Shown: positions 8,896-17,329, numbered from the stretch's first letter. The stretch is 64,000 bases of DNA from Paenibacillus albus (GCF_003952225.1 NZ_CP034437.1:4540501-4604500); one strand, 5' to 3'. A program made the numbers and translations. The notes: generated by a model from the letters alone, not told the origin.

Positions 8896-9807
8896 CTACA
8901 GGATACGTTCGCCAAAAACAGAGCCGATCAATTCGACCGCCGCCACCGCCGTAATATTGTGCTGATCGAGCATCGGGTTCACTTCCACAAACTCTGCGGA
9001 CACAAGAATATTCCGTTCAAACAGCAGCTCCATTGCAAAATGGCTCTCCCGGTACGACATACCCCCGTTCACCGGAGTGCCTACACCAGGCGCTACGCCC
9101 GGGTCCATGCCGTCGAGGTCAAGACTCAGGTGGACGCCGTCGGTGCCGTTCGTGACGATCTCGATCGCTTCCTCCATCACCTGCTTCATGCCATTGCGAT
9201 CGATGTCGTGCATTGTGAAGACTTTGATCCCTTTCTCCTTCAGGAACGTGCGCTCGCCTGGATCGATGGAGCGCGCGCCGATAATGACGACATTTTCCGG
9301 ACGCAGCTTGTTCTCGGCCCCGCCAATGTTAACGAGATCGGGATGTCCGTATCCGAGCGCCGCAGCTAGCGACATGCCATGAATGTTGCCGGAGCTGGTC
9401 GTCTCATGCGTGTTCACGTCCGTATGCGCGTCAAACCATATAACTCCGAGCCGTTTCACGTGCTGCAGCACGCCTTTGATCGTTCCAATCGCAATGCTAT
9501 GGTCACCGCCGAGTACGAGCGGGAATTGGCCTTTGCCCATTTCGCTGGATACGCGCTCGCATAGCTCCTGGTTGACACGCGCGATCTCGCTGAGGTGCTT
9601 CAGCTTCTCTCCTTCTTGAGGAGCAGTGAGGATCCGATGGACTGTGAGGTCGCCTAAATCATCTATGTTAAAGCCAAGCGCTTTCAGTCGTTCATGCAAA
9701 TTCGCTCCGCGGATCGCATCCGGGCCGAGGTCTACGCCCTTACGGTCTGCACCGTATTGCAGCGGTACACCAATAATGGAAATGTTGTTATTTTTCACCG
9801 CGTTCAT
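8896..9807 (-). CDS. rocF: Arginase
   Basis: A 303-aa arginase that hydrolyses arginine to ornithine and urea. All ureohydrolase metal motifs are intact: GGDHSIAIG, DAHTDVNTHETTSSGNIHGM and SLDLDGMDPGVAPG, plus the EVNP glutamate. The ATG at 9805-9807 is preferred, with GGAAGGAG seven bases upstream; the frame opens six codons earlier at a codon without a site. It is the first gene of the arginase-aminotransferase group, and the urea it releases has no urease gene in this window. A plausible extended -10 (TGTTACAAT on the minus strand) lies at 9841-9849. Confidence 0.96.
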   Translation of the reverse strand: MNAVKNNNISIIGVPLQYGADRKGVDLGPDAIRGANLHERLKALGFNIDDLGDLTVHRILTAPQEGEKLKHLSEIARVNQELCERVSSEMGKGQFPLVLGGDHSIAIGTIKGVLQHVKRLGVIWFDAHTDVNTHETTSSGNIHGMSLAAALGYGHPDLVNIGGAENKLRPENVVIIGARSIDPGERTFLKEKGIKVFTMHDIDRNGMKQVMEEAIEIVTNGTDGVHLSLDLDGMDPGVAPGVGTPVNGGMSYRESHFAMELLFERNILVSAEFVEVNPMLDQHNITAVAAVELIGSVFGERIL

Positions 9808-9840
9808 GTGCAGCACTCCTTCCACCTTTCGTGTACATAT

Positions 9841-9849
9841 ATTGTAACA
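9841..9849 (-). promoter_or_regulatory. Probable extended -10 of the arginase operon
   Basis: Minus strand reads TGTTACAAT, matching TGnTATAAT with one change, 34 bp upstream of the rocF start. No good -35 is visible, as expected for an extended -10 or an activated promoter. Confidence 0.45.
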
Positions 9850-9944
9850 TAGCCCGTTTTCGCGAAAAAATTGAATAAATCAATGATTACGATTGGAAAC
9901 GCTTATGCTTCCAGTGGTTGGTGGGAGAGGTGCTCGCTTCGACA

Positions 9945-10059
9945 TCGGCGCGTGGGAGGGCCGCAGTACGAGACTTCCACCTATGACTTTTATCATCACG
10001 TTCCAAAATTGACAACCAAGCAAACCACTACTTTCGGCGCGTGGGAGGGCCGCAGTACG
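9945..10059 (+). repeat. 26-bp direct repeat pair at the edge of the non-coding block
   Basis: The 26 bases at 9945-9970 recur without change at 10034-10059 (both begin TCGGCGCGTGGGAGGG), 89 bp apart. The second copy is the outer part of the long inverted repeat, so the first may be the remnant of a former insertion or duplication. Confidence 0.8.
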
Positions 10060-10740
10060 GGTTCCGACCGTTTCTTGTAATCGTAAGTTTCTGAACAATC
10101 ACCAAAGGTTATCTTACGATTACAAATACGGACGCTACCGCTTCTCCACTCCGCACTGCTTCCCTCTTTTTGTTCTGCTTTCGAGCTGATTGCTACGTTG
10201 CAAAGAGCTAGTTAGTGTGGACATCGAATTGCCAACCATATGAGGGCAGCAGCCTTTTCCTGAGAGCGGAAAAAGCCTCTCTCAACGTGGGAATATGCAC
10301 AAATCCGATGTGAGAGAGGTAAAAACCTCTTTCAATAGTCGGAATGGGGCACAAATGCTACAGCGTGTCCTCCGAGAGAGGAAATAGCCTCTCTCAGCAA
10401 TCGAATGTGGCACAAAACCGAAGTGAAAGAGGGAAAAGCCTCTATCGTATATATGCTCTCAGTGATTTCGAGTGTTCCAATTGCTGAGAGAACATATATG
10501 TACTCTCGGTGGGAGTTTTGTTCAAATGTACTGCTGTGAGAACGTATGCGTGCTCTCAGATTTAAGAGTTGTCATTACGTCGAAGGTCCCACCAAAGTTG
10601 AACCAGAGGCGAGGTGTGCGGAGTGGAGAAGCGACAGCGTCCGTATTTGTAATCGTGTAATTACTTCTAACATCAAATTCAAAATCACACGATTACAAGA
10701 AACGGTCGGAACCCGTACACATCGCATCCCACGCGCCGAA
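10033..10740. repeat. Long inverted-repeat element enclosing a hairpin array
   Basis: Outer arms 10033-10084 and 10689-10740 are inverted copies of equal length (45 of 52 positions match, with the 8-base variable stretch in the middle). Inner arms 10117-10156 and 10616-10655 match at 38 of 40. The gap between outer and inner arm is 32 bp on the left and 33 on the right, so each half is about 124 bp. Within the left half TTGTAATCGTAAG (10075-10087) pairs with CTTACGATTACAA (10113-10125); within the right half TTGTAATCGTGT (10647-10658) pairs with ACACGATTACAA (10687-10698). The two hairpins differ by compensating changes. No transposase gene or convincing ORF is present. Confidence 0.85.
10261..10559. 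repeat. Array of six hairpins with alternating 50/62-nt spacing
   Basis: Hairpins start at 10261, 10311, 10374, 10424, 10486 and 10537, i.e. steps of 50, 63, 50, 62 and 51, a super-period of about 113 bp. The first four have GAGAGAGG-type and CCTCTCTC-type arms with A-rich loops. The fifth (10486-10507) and sixth keep the GAGA/TCTC ends but have new self-complementary cores (ACATATATGT in the fifth). Spacers share the loosely conserved GGCACAAAnCCGA. I see no ribosome binding site with an ORF here. The stretch 10157-10260 holds nothing I recognise. Confidence 0.8.
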
Positions 10741-10768
10741 GTTGCAGGCTCGTCCAGTAGCATATAGC

Positions 10769-10807
10769 AAAAAACCTCCTCTCCCGCAAACTTGCGAGAA
10801 GAGGAGG
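10769..10807 (-). terminator. Terminator of the LysR-family gene
   Basis: On the minus strand CCTCCTCTTCTCGCAA and TTGCGGGAGAGGAGG form a long stem followed by TTTTTT. The loop core resembles the terminator at 34642-34678 (CCGCAAACTnGCGAGA). The stretch 10808-10916 between it and the gene holds imperfect ACTGTACTG repeats and a small CAGCACT/AGTGCTG hairpin (10871-10888). Confidence 0.85.
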
Positions 10808-10916
10808 CTATTACAAACTCGACAGCTGTACTGCACTGTAACTGTACTGTCTGTACGCTACCGTACTATTCAGCACTTTACAGTGCTGGTACCGTACCGA
10901 CCGATCTGCCCAGCCG

Positions 10917-11792
10917 TTATCCCCATTCCTTCCAAATCCGCTGTACGATTTCGGAGAAGGAACGGATGTTTTGCTCGTCGGCACGTTTTTTGAGGATGAC
11001 CATGGACGTTTCGATCACACCGGGGAAGCGGTGGATCTCGGCGAGCGTACCTTTGCGAAGCTCTTCCTCGACGAGTGCTGATCCGAGGAGTGCCGTGCCT
11101 GTATGGTACATTACGGTCCGCTTGATCGTCTCGTCGGATACACATTCGATGTATTTGTCCGGCGTGATGCCGTAATCCTTCAAGCATTCGTTGACCAGCC
11201 GCTGGATGTTGGAACCCGACTTGTACGTGATGAACGGATACGACTCCAGCAGCTCCCGCGTGTCGTGCTGCTCGAAGAGCTCTTTCGTCGTAACGAGCAC
11301 AAGATCTTCTTTGCCGAGCGGCATCGATTCCATCTGCGGGGAGTCGCATGGTCCTGCGATGATCGCCAAGTCCGCTTCGCCCACCGCGACCTTCTTCATC
11401 GCATCGTTGCTGTCACAAGAGAATAGCTGCAGCTTTACCTTCGGATTTTCCGAGATATAGGAATGGATGATGAGCGACAGATATTGCGTGCAATAAATTT
11501 CAGGCGCAGCAACGGTAAGCAAGCCGTGGGGGTCCTCAAGCTTGCGCAGTTCGGCTTCCATTTCATCCATGAGCGCAAATGTCTGATCCACATACTGCTT
11601 CACAACTTTGCCCGCTGGCGTCAAATACGTCTTCTTCCCCACCCGGTCAAGCAGCGTCACACCGAGCTCGCTCTCCAGTGATTGGAGCTGCAGCGTGATG
11701 GTCGGCTGCGTGTAACCAAGCTGATCCGCCGCTCTCGTTAAGTTAAGCGTATCGGCAACTACCTGAAAAGTCTTATATTTCTTGAAATCCAT
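10917..11792 (-). CDS. LysR-family transcriptional regulator
   Basis: A 291-aa regulator. Residues 1-60 form the winged helix-turn-helix (KTFQVVADTLNLTRAADQLG then YTQPTITLQLQSLESELG), followed by an effector-binding domain of the periplasmic-binding-protein fold (LLTVAAPEIYCTQYLSLII onward). The ATG at 11790-11792 gives the usual short N-terminus; a frame extension of 11 codons has no site. It stands alone, with its terminator at 10769-10807 and a hairpin upstream at 11829-11856. The target and inducer cannot be told from sequence; the arginase group 1 kb downstream is a candidate only by proximity. Confidence 0.9.
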   Translation of the reverse strand: MDFKKYKTFQVVADTLNLTRAADQLGYTQPTITLQLQSLESELGVTLLDRVGKKTYLTPAGKVVKQYVDQTFALMDEMEAELRKLEDPHGLLTVAAPEIYCTQYLSLIIHSYISENPKVKLQLFSCDSNDAMKKVAVGEADLAIIAGPCDSPQMESMPLGKEDLVLVTTKELFEQHDTRELLESYPFITYKSGSNIQRLVNECLKDYGITPDKYIECVSDETIKRTVMYHTGTALLGSALVEEELRKGTLAEIHRFPGVIETSMVILKKRADEQNIRSFSEIVQRIWKEWG

Positions 11793-11828
11793 CTTACTCA
11801 CGCCCTGTAAACTATGATGAATCATTAT

Positions 11829-11856
11829 AGCCTGCCCAATAAGAGAAGGGCAAGCT
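11829..11856 (-). terminator. Hairpin upstream of the LysR gene
   Basis: AGCCTGCCC and GGGCAAGCT pair over nine positions with one mismatch and a 10-nt loop, between the upstream gene's stop (11872) and the LysR start. No strong T-run follows; it may be the upstream gene's terminator or lie in the leader. Confidence 0.4.
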
Positions 11857-11871
11857 ATGGCAGCCTGCCCC

Positions 11872-12381
11872 TCACGTTAGGATTGCATTTCGCATTCGAA
11901 TCATAGAGAAATTAACCGTCGATCCAATCACAGCATCACGAAGCTGCTGCAAGCTCGGCGTCACGCGAAGCTCCACACCAGCATTCACGATCCATTGAAG
12001 CAGGTTATCCATGCGTTCAACCGATACCGGCTTCACTTCCTTCGTCGCCGTATAGTATCCTGCATTCGCTTCGTACAACTCGAAATCCGCTTCATCGAAG
12101 GAGTACCGATACAACACCGTTGTCCGCAGTCGTTCCAGCCAAGCAGACTCGATCGCCATCAGCCGATCCGTATTTGCCATTCCGAAGAACCGCATTCGAT
12201 CCTCCGTAGTCGTTCCCTCCATCGGCCATAAACAGATTCGCGGACAATCCCGCGGAAAGTAGTAATGAACCCCATGGAAAGCGTCAATTGACCATACCAT
12301 CGCCGGTTCGTCAAGCCGGTAATCCAGCTGTCTCGGCGTAAACACCGTGATATTCGGGTCTTCGCTAAAATGATACAGCAA
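11872..12381 (-). CDS. Conserved hypothetical protein, DUF6886-like
   Basis: A 169-aa protein starting LYHFSEDPNITVFTPRQ and containing WSIDAFHGVHYYFPRDCPRI. From memory this resembles DUF6886, a small Bacillales family of unknown function; I cannot confirm it by search. An in-frame TAG lies just upstream, so the start must be the TTG at 12379-12381, with AGGATGG about ten bases upstream. It follows the HesB-like gene by 50 bp in the same direction and may be cotranscribed. No signal peptide or membrane segment. Confidence 0.7.
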   Translation of the reverse strand: MLYHFSEDPNITVFTPRQLDYRLDEPAMVWSIDAFHGVHYYFPRDCPRICLWPMEGTTTEDRMRFFGMANTDRLMAIESAWLERLRTTVLYRYSFDEADFELYEANAGYYTATKEVKPVSVERMDNLLQWIVNAGVELRVTPSLQQLRDAVIGSTVNFSMIRMRNAILT

Positions 12382-12431
12382 GCAAGGCGCACCATCCTAT
12401 GTGGTTCAACTTTTTTCCAAACCTAACCCTA

Positions 12432-12719
12432 TTATCCGATTTCCATCAAAATATCATCTTCATGATCATTAAATCGCAGGTAAAGATCCTTTTCTTCCAA
12501 GTACCATAAATTGTCTTCTTCCATGTAGAACGTAATCCCTTCCACAACCTGATGAAGGCCTGGATTTCGAGGTGTATCCTTCATCACTCCGAGCGAAAAT
12601 CCAGGTTGAACACTGCCGCTGCCACCTAACCGAACGAATATCCGCAAATGATCGCCACTAGTTAAATCCAACTCTCTCATGTACCAGCGTGCAGCCGACT
12701 GTTCTACCACAATTTTCAT
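12432..12719 (-). CDS. HesB/YneR-type small protein
   Basis: A 95-aa protein (MKIVVEQSAARWYMRELDL start) with the A-type fold pattern GDHLRIFVRLGGSGSVQPGF of the HesB/IscA superfamily. It lacks the three conserved cysteines that hold Fe-S clusters in true IscA proteins, as do YneR-type members in Bacillales, so an Fe-S carrier role is doubtful. The ATG at 12717-12719 follows GAGGAG; upstream in-frame codons have no site. It precedes the DUF6886-like gene. Confidence 0.75.
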   Translation of the reverse strand: MKIVVEQSAARWYMRELDLTSGDHLRIFVRLGGSGSVQPGFSLGVMKDTPRNPGLHQVVEGITFYMEEDNLWYLEEKDLYLRFNDHEDDILMEIG

Positions 12720-12809
12720 CGCGCCCATCTCCTCGTTTTGGATACGGTTACATGTAATATATACGCCACCGCACATCAAATTACCTCTTTGTCGATTATG
12801 GAAATCCTC

Positions 12810-14057
12810 TTATAAACCGCGGCCGCGCTCCCGCTGCTGTCGCTTCAATCGAATATACGCGAGGATCGCCAAATAAACAAGCAAGCCCATCCATACAAAC
12901 AAGATCGACAGCTTCTGTCCGCGTGTAGGCTCTGGTTTCACAGTAGTTGGCTCCACAGCTGCTGTCGCTATATCTGCTGCCACTTTCGGAGACTCCTCAA
13001 TGACCGATTCTATTGTCGGCTTTACCGGCTCCATCGCACCCGCCTTGACCGTACCCAGCGTGCTCGTAACCATCACATCGCCGTCTGACGTTACGTCCAC
13101 GCTCGGAATAACCCCTTTGCGCAGCACCGCCCACATCGGCTCTCGCGCTATAAATTGCGCCGGCTCCTTACTCATGAACGGATAAGCTTGATCCGCGCTT
13201 ACCACCTGCTGAAGATCAAAATTCGCAAAGCCGTAGTCGAGCAAGTTCCGCATATCATCATACACAACAGCCTTCGAAGGCGATTTCAACAGAACGCCGA
13301 TTAGCTCCATCCCGTTCCGTTTGGCCGAAGCTACCAACGTGAAACCTGCTGCTTCCGTATAGCCATTCTTAATCCCCGTCGCGCCTTCATAGCCCTTCAG
13401 CAGCTCGTTATGGTTTATGAGCGTAGACGTCCACTCCTTGCCGACCCAAGGCAACCGTTTCGTAGCGACGATCTGACGGAATTTCTCGTTCTGCATGGCA
13501 TAACGCGCGATCTTGGCCATGTCCAGAGCCGTTGTTACCTGCGTCTTGTCCGGCAAGCCGCTCGGATTCACGAAATGCGTATGCTCTACGCCTACCTTTT
13601 CTTTCACCCAAGCGTTCATCCGCTCCGCGAATTTTGCCTTGGTACCATCTATATATTCAGCAATCGCTGTCGCCGCGTCATTGCCCGAATTCATCAGCAT
13701 CCCATAGAGCAGCTTCTCTAGCGTCACTTGTTCGCCTTCTGCCAGGTAGATTCGCGTGCCGTCTTCACCGCGTGCTTCTTTCGAGACGGTCACCAAGTTT
13801 GATAAAGCGCTTTCATTCTCTAAGGCTATTATCCCTGTCACAATCTTCGTAATGCTGGCTGGAAATTGTTCCCGATCCGCGTTCTGCGCATACAGAACCG
13901 TTCCCGTCTTGGCATCCATAAGCACAGCCGATTCCGAAATCATATTCGGTTCGTCATTTGCTAACCCTTCCGCATGAGAGGGCGACGCCACAAACCACAA
14001 TTGAATAAATAACAAGACACATGCATTGAAACAGATTAATCGGCGCAGTCTTAGCAT
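12810..14057 (-). CDS. dacF: Serine-type D-Ala-D-Ala carboxypeptidase (DacF/DacB type, low-molecular-mass PBP)
   Basis: A 415-aa peptidoglycan carboxypeptidase that trims the terminal D-Ala of stem peptides outside the membrane. A signal peptide covers about residues 1-30 (cleavage near SPSHA-EG). The active-site motifs are SITK (nucleophile Ser), SGND (the SxN motif) and KNG in place of KTG, a variant also met in related Bacillales proteins. A C-terminal PBP5-type domain and one membrane anchor follow (LSILFVWMGLLVYLAILAYI), with basic residues after it. The ATG at 14055-14057 follows GGGAGG. Single gene; which sporulation or vegetative Dac it corresponds to is not certain. Confidence 0.9.
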   Translation of the reverse strand: MLRLRRLICFNACVLLFIQLWFVASPSHAEGLANDEPNMISESAVLMDAKTGTVLYAQNADREQFPASITKIVTGIIALENESALSNLVTVSKEARGEDGTRIYLAEGEQVTLEKLLYGMLMNSGNDAATAIAEYIDGTKAKFAERMNAWVKEKVGVEHTHFVNPSGLPDKTQVTTALDMAKIARYAMQNEKFRQIVATKRLPWVGKEWTSTLINHNELLKGYEGATGIKNGYTEAAGFTLVASAKRNGMELIGVLLKSPSKAVVYDDMRNLLDYGFANFDLQQVVSADQAYPFMSKEPAQFIAREPMWAVLRKGVIPSVDVTSDGDVMVTSTLGTVKAGAMEPVKPTIESVIEESPKVAADIATAAVEPTTVKPEPTRGQKLSILFVWMGLLVYLAILAYIRLKRQQRERGRGL

Positions 14058-14150
14058 AAATGTCGTTCCTCCCAGAGCCTTCCACATAAAACGATATTCA
14101 ACTATAAACGTACCATCTGGACGGGTTGCACTTCAAATATTATTTTATGG

Positions 14151-14202
14151 GACAAAATAAAAGCTGCCTCCCGGAAGCAAATCAGCTTCACGGAAAGCAG
14201 CC
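14151..14202 (-). terminator. Terminator of the aldo/keto reductase gene
   Basis: An imperfect long stem (GCTGC...GCAGC with GAAGC/GCTTC inside) is followed on the minus strand by TTTTATTTT, 12 bp after the gene's stop. Confidence 0.7.
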
Positions 14203-14214
14203 CTGCGCTTATTA

Positions 14215-15135
14215 TTATTGCTTCATATCCTGCGGATGCGAATCTTCGAGAAGAGCGACGACGCTCGCGTTGGAATCCACCTGCGCCGGGTTCTTACAGC
14301 CTGGAATTACCGCGGTTACTGCTGGATGCTTCAAGCACCATGCAAGCGCCCATGCTGCCATGTCAACGCCAGCAGGCACTTCTTCCTTCGCGATTCGCTC
14401 CACTTCCTGCAGCTTGAGCAGCGTGCTCTCTTGGTCGTGGCGATGACGCACGTCAGTCGGATCGAACACCGCTCCCGGCTTGTACTTGCCGCTTAGATAG
14501 CCGCTTGCAAGCGGGACACGCGCCAAGACGCCAAGATCCTGTCTGATACAGGATGGGAAGACTTCTTGCTCTGGCGCTTGATCCAGTCGGTTATAGACGA
14601 CTTGGATGACCTTCGAACCAACCTTAGTTGAAGCATCTACTTGATGCGAGTTGCTGTTGCTGCCGATGGAAGTTCCGAGATGTCTGATTTTGCCCGCAGC
14701 GACTTGCTTATCGAGCACCGTCCAGAGCTCATCATTATCGAACACCGCGTCTGGGCCGGAATGGAACTGGTAGAGATCTATGTAATCCGTCCGCAGCGCT
14801 TTCAGCGAGGCATCTAACTGCTGAACGATATCTTCCGGCGCAAACTTATCCGTCCGGGTGAACCGCTCATGGAAGTGATGGCCGAACTTCGTAGCAACGA
14901 CCCATTCCTCCCGCTTCCGGCGCGATAGATAATCGCCGATGAACGCTTCCGACAGATGATCGCCGTAGCATTCTGCCGTGTCGATCAAGTTAATGCCAAG
15001 CTCTGCTGCACGGTCAAGAATCGCATCCGCTTCATCCTGCGTATAATCTTGGCCCCATTCGCCTCCGAACTGCCAAGTTCCAATCCCGATAACCGATACA
15101 TTCAGATCCGTCTTGCCAAGTCTCCGGTATTTCAT
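14215..15135 (-). CDS. Aldo/keto reductase
   Basis: A 306-aa cytosolic NADPH-dependent oxidoreductase with the TIM-barrel pattern GIGTWQFGGEWG at the N-terminus. The catalytic tetrad is visible as Asp and Tyr in DTAECYGDHLSE, Lys in VATKFG and His in LYQFHSGPD. The cofactor segment is VIPGCKNPAQVDSN. The ATG at 15133-15135 follows AAAAGGAG at a rather long distance. The gene lies 18 bp after the glycosyltransferase gene in the same direction and could be cotranscribed. The substrate is unknown. Confidence 0.93.
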   Translation of the reverse strand: MKYRRLGKTDLNVSVIGIGTWQFGGEWGQDYTQDEADAILDRAAELGINLIDTAECYGDHLSEAFIGDYLSRRKREEWVVATKFGHHFHERFTRTDKFAPEDIVQQLDASLKALRTDYIDLYQFHSGPDAVFDNDELWTVLDKQVAAGKIRHLGTSIGSNSNSHQVDASTKVGSKVIQVVYNRLDQAPEQEVFPSCIRQDLGVLARVPLASGYLSGKYKPGAVFDPTDVRHRHDQESTLLKLQEVERIAKEEVPAGVDMAAWALAWCLKHPAVTAVIPGCKNPAQVDSNASVVALLEDSHPQDMKQ

Positions 15136-15153
15136 TGATTCACACGACTCCTT

Positions 15154-16308
15154 TTATACGGTTATTTTGGTTGTCTGATAGACAAGTGTTGCTGCGATAT
15201 GTGCTGCGGATTCCGCTGCATGCGGCTTGCTGATTCGCAGTGCGTGGTGTCGCATTGTGTCTAGATGCGAAGGGTTGCTCAGAAGCAACCGGACAGATCG
15301 CTTCAGCTCATCGAGACCGGACAGATGCAGAGCCGCGCCGGAATGGCGCAGGAAGTTCGCGTTGTCGATTTCCTGACCAGGCAGCGGCTTGTAAATCAGC
15401 ATCGGCAGCCCTGATGCAAGCGCCTCCGACGACGTTAGTCCGCCTGACTTCGTAATGAGAATGTCTGAAGCGGCCATAAGCTCCGGAATTCGATCCGTGA
15501 AGCCTGTGACAACCAGCGGCACGCGCGAAACCGCGCGAAGCCGGCTAAGCTGCTGCTTCAGTTTCTCATTATGCCCGCAAACGATGATGAGCTGCAAATT
15601 AGGATGATCGTGGTTTTGCACCCAGCTGCTTAACGACTCCGTCACTTCCTGTCCCATGAGGCCGTTTCCGCCTCCCATGACTAGCAGAGTCGGCAGCTCG
15701 CTTGACAGTCCGAGCTCGGCCCGGATTGTTTGTTTGTCGTAGAAGCGACTGTATTCAGGACGAATCGGAATGCCAGTAACTGCGATGCGGCCCGGATCTA
15801 CGCCAACCCTTGTCAACCGATGCGCGACTTCTTGAGAGCCGACTATATAGAGATCCGTTTGCGGGTGAAGCCAGTAGCTGTGATCTGTAAAATCGGTAAT
15901 GACCGTAATGAGCGGCGCATGGCAATACCCGCCTACCTTCATGAGCGAAGCAGCGCCAGCCGCGAGCGGGAACGTCGCGATAATGGCCGATGGCTTCACT
16001 CGATCCAGCATGGCGAGAAATTTGCCGAGACCGAAGCCGTGCATATACTTGAGGCTGCTGGACAGCCGATTCTGTCCACGGGTCTTACTGTATATATAAC
16101 CATAAGTGCGAGGAAATGATTGCACTCCGTTCAAGTACATATATTTGCTGAACGGATGCATGCGCGGATGCGCCTGTGCCATATAATCCATCACCATCGT
16201 GGGAAGCTCCGGATGAGCCGCCTTTATCGCATTTCGCAGTGCCCCTGCTGCCTGAATATGGCCTGAGCCGTAGTCTCCGGTAAGGATGAGTATCGGTCCC
16301 CGTTCCAT
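15154..16308 (-). CDS. MGDG synthase/UgtP-like diacylglycerol glycosyltransferase
   Basis: A 384-aa GT28-type glycosyltransferase. The N-terminal MGDG-synthase domain begins ILILTGDYGSGHIQAAGALR. The C-terminal nucleotide-sugar domain has LLVMGGGNGLMGQEVTESL, VTGFTDRIPELMAASDILIT and the donor-binding KSGGLTSSEALASGLPML. By family it adds a sugar from UDP-sugar to diacylglycerol on the inner membrane face, though Firmicutes paralogues with unknown acceptors exist. The ATG at 16306-16308 has GAGGGAG at good spacing; the 19 upstream in-frame codons lack a site. Confidence 0.88.
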   Translation of the reverse strand: MERGPILILTGDYGSGHIQAAGALRNAIKAAHPELPTMVMDYMAQAHPRMHPFSKYMYLNGVQSFPRTYGYIYSKTRGQNRLSSSLKYMHGFGLGKFLAMLDRVKPSAIIATFPLAAGAASLMKVGGYCHAPLITVITDFTDHSYWLHPQTDLYIVGSQEVAHRLTRVGVDPGRIAVTGIPIRPEYSRFYDKQTIRAELGLSSELPTLLVMGGGNGLMGQEVTESLSSWVQNHDHPNLQLIIVCGHNEKLKQQLSRLRAVSRVPLVVTGFTDRIPELMAASDILITKSGGLTSSEALASGLPMLIYKPLPGQEIDNANFLRHSGAALHLSGLDELKRSVRLLLSNPSHLDTMRHHALRISKPHAAESAAHIAATLVYQTTKITV

Positions 16309-16431
16309 CTGCTTTGCTCCCTCTCTCCACATGATCTGCGAGCAGCCAAGCCATTTGCCGTACATTCAATATACGTGGCATTCAAGCGGGAAATGCGTCA
16401 TATCGTACCATTTACGAAATTGTAATCTGCA

Positions 16432-17256
16432 CTATTCACGGCGGGAACGGCAGATCGTCAAAGTCTCTCCGGGTTGAAAAATATGATATTTCTGTCCGCG
16501 GTACTTCTGGTACAGCTCCTCGACAAATCCGGTAATGCCTTCACTGTTGTTCGGGTACATATCGAAGTGCAGCGGCACGACCATATCCATCTTCACTTCC
16601 CACGCGAGCGCTGTCGCTTCACGCGCATTCATATTGCCGACAACGCCTGCGCGATCCCGGAACAAATCTCTCCCGTTAATCGGCAGCATGCCCAGGTCAA
16701 TGTTAAACGTCTTCAATATCGTAATGAGCTGCTCTGTCACAAGCGTATCGCCTGCATGGTAGATCGTGAGCCCGTCCCATTCAAGCATATACCCTAAGTA
16801 TCGATCCCAGCCTTCGCTGTCAACCTCTCGCGCTTCATGCCATGCCGGAATCGGACGAATAATGAGCCCAGCCTCGCAGAGCATTGGTGCGCCATGCTTG
16901 AGCTGCACAAGACGGTGTTCCTCAATACCCGCTTCCCGAAGCATCGGTGCACATATTCGAGGAGTTGCAATCTTGCAGCGAGGTGATGCTTCAGCAATTG
17001 CCAGAAGTGTCTCCGGATCCATATGATCCAAATGTTCATGCGTGATGAGAATGAGATCAATGTCTGTTAAGCTACTAGGCTCAACCGGCGGCGGATAATT
17101 TCGAACCCAAAAATTTGCCGGTTCCGTGACCAAACGATCCACCGAATCAGTCAAATAAGGATCGATAGCTACCGTAAATCCATTTCGGCGAATAATAACG
17201 CCAACTTGTCCAATATACTGAATTTCTGCTGTTTCAACATTCTTGTTCATAATCAT
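16432..17256 (-). CDS. Metallo-beta-lactamase-fold hydrolase, UlaG-like
   Basis: A 274-aa MBL-fold protein. Metal motifs are THEHLDHMD (HxHxDH) and, further on, IYHAGDTLV, with a C-terminal HFDMYPNNSEG. This combination, with IDPYLTDS near the start, is typical of UlaG-type L-ascorbate-6-phosphate lactonases and related UPF0173 hydrolases. No ascorbate uptake genes are nearby, so the substrate is open. GGAGAGGAG lies upstream of the ATG at 17254-17256. It stands alone, 76 bp from the ArsR gene with a terminator between. Confidence 0.88.
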   Translation of the reverse strand: MIMNKNVETAEIQYIGQVGVIIRRNGFTVAIDPYLTDSVDRLVTEPANFWVRNYPPPVEPSSLTDIDLILITHEHLDHMDPETLLAIAEASPRCKIATPRICAPMLREAGIEEHRLVQLKHGAPMLCEAGLIIRPIPAWHEAREVDSEGWDRYLGYMLEWDGLTIYHAGDTLVTEQLITILKTFNIDLGMLPINGRDLFRDRAGVVGNMNAREATALAWEVKMDMVVPLHFDMYPNNSEGITGFVEELYQKYRGQKYHIFQPGETLTICRSRRE

Positions 17257-17290
17257 GGCATTCGCTCCTCTCCTTGTAAGCGTAACAGAA

Positions 17291-17318
17291 AAACCCGCGA
17301 TACGTAAATCGCGGGTTT
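17291..17318. terminator. Terminator of the ArsR/SRPBCC operon
   Basis: AAACCCGCGAT and ATCGCGGGTTT form an 11-bp perfect stem directly after the ArsR gene, with A/T tracts on both sides. Confidence 0.85.
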
Positions 17319-17329
17319 CCTAATTCTAA

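Noticed and set aside
7813-9369. Two plus-strand open frames of about 250 codons (7813-8580 and 8611-9369)
   Set aside because: They are antisense to rocD and rocF, with His/Arg-rich composition and no motif; shadows of the real genes.
9880-10098. Short open frames in the non-coding block (also 10546-10767 and 10575-10763)
   Set aside because: They share the peptide LQETVGTRT only because they cross the two halves of the inverted repeat; no ribosome site.
10261-10559. CRISPR array
   Set aside because: The repeats are not identical, the repeated parts are hairpin arms with changing sequence, spacers are similar to one another and no cas gene is near. The same applies to 41377-41640.
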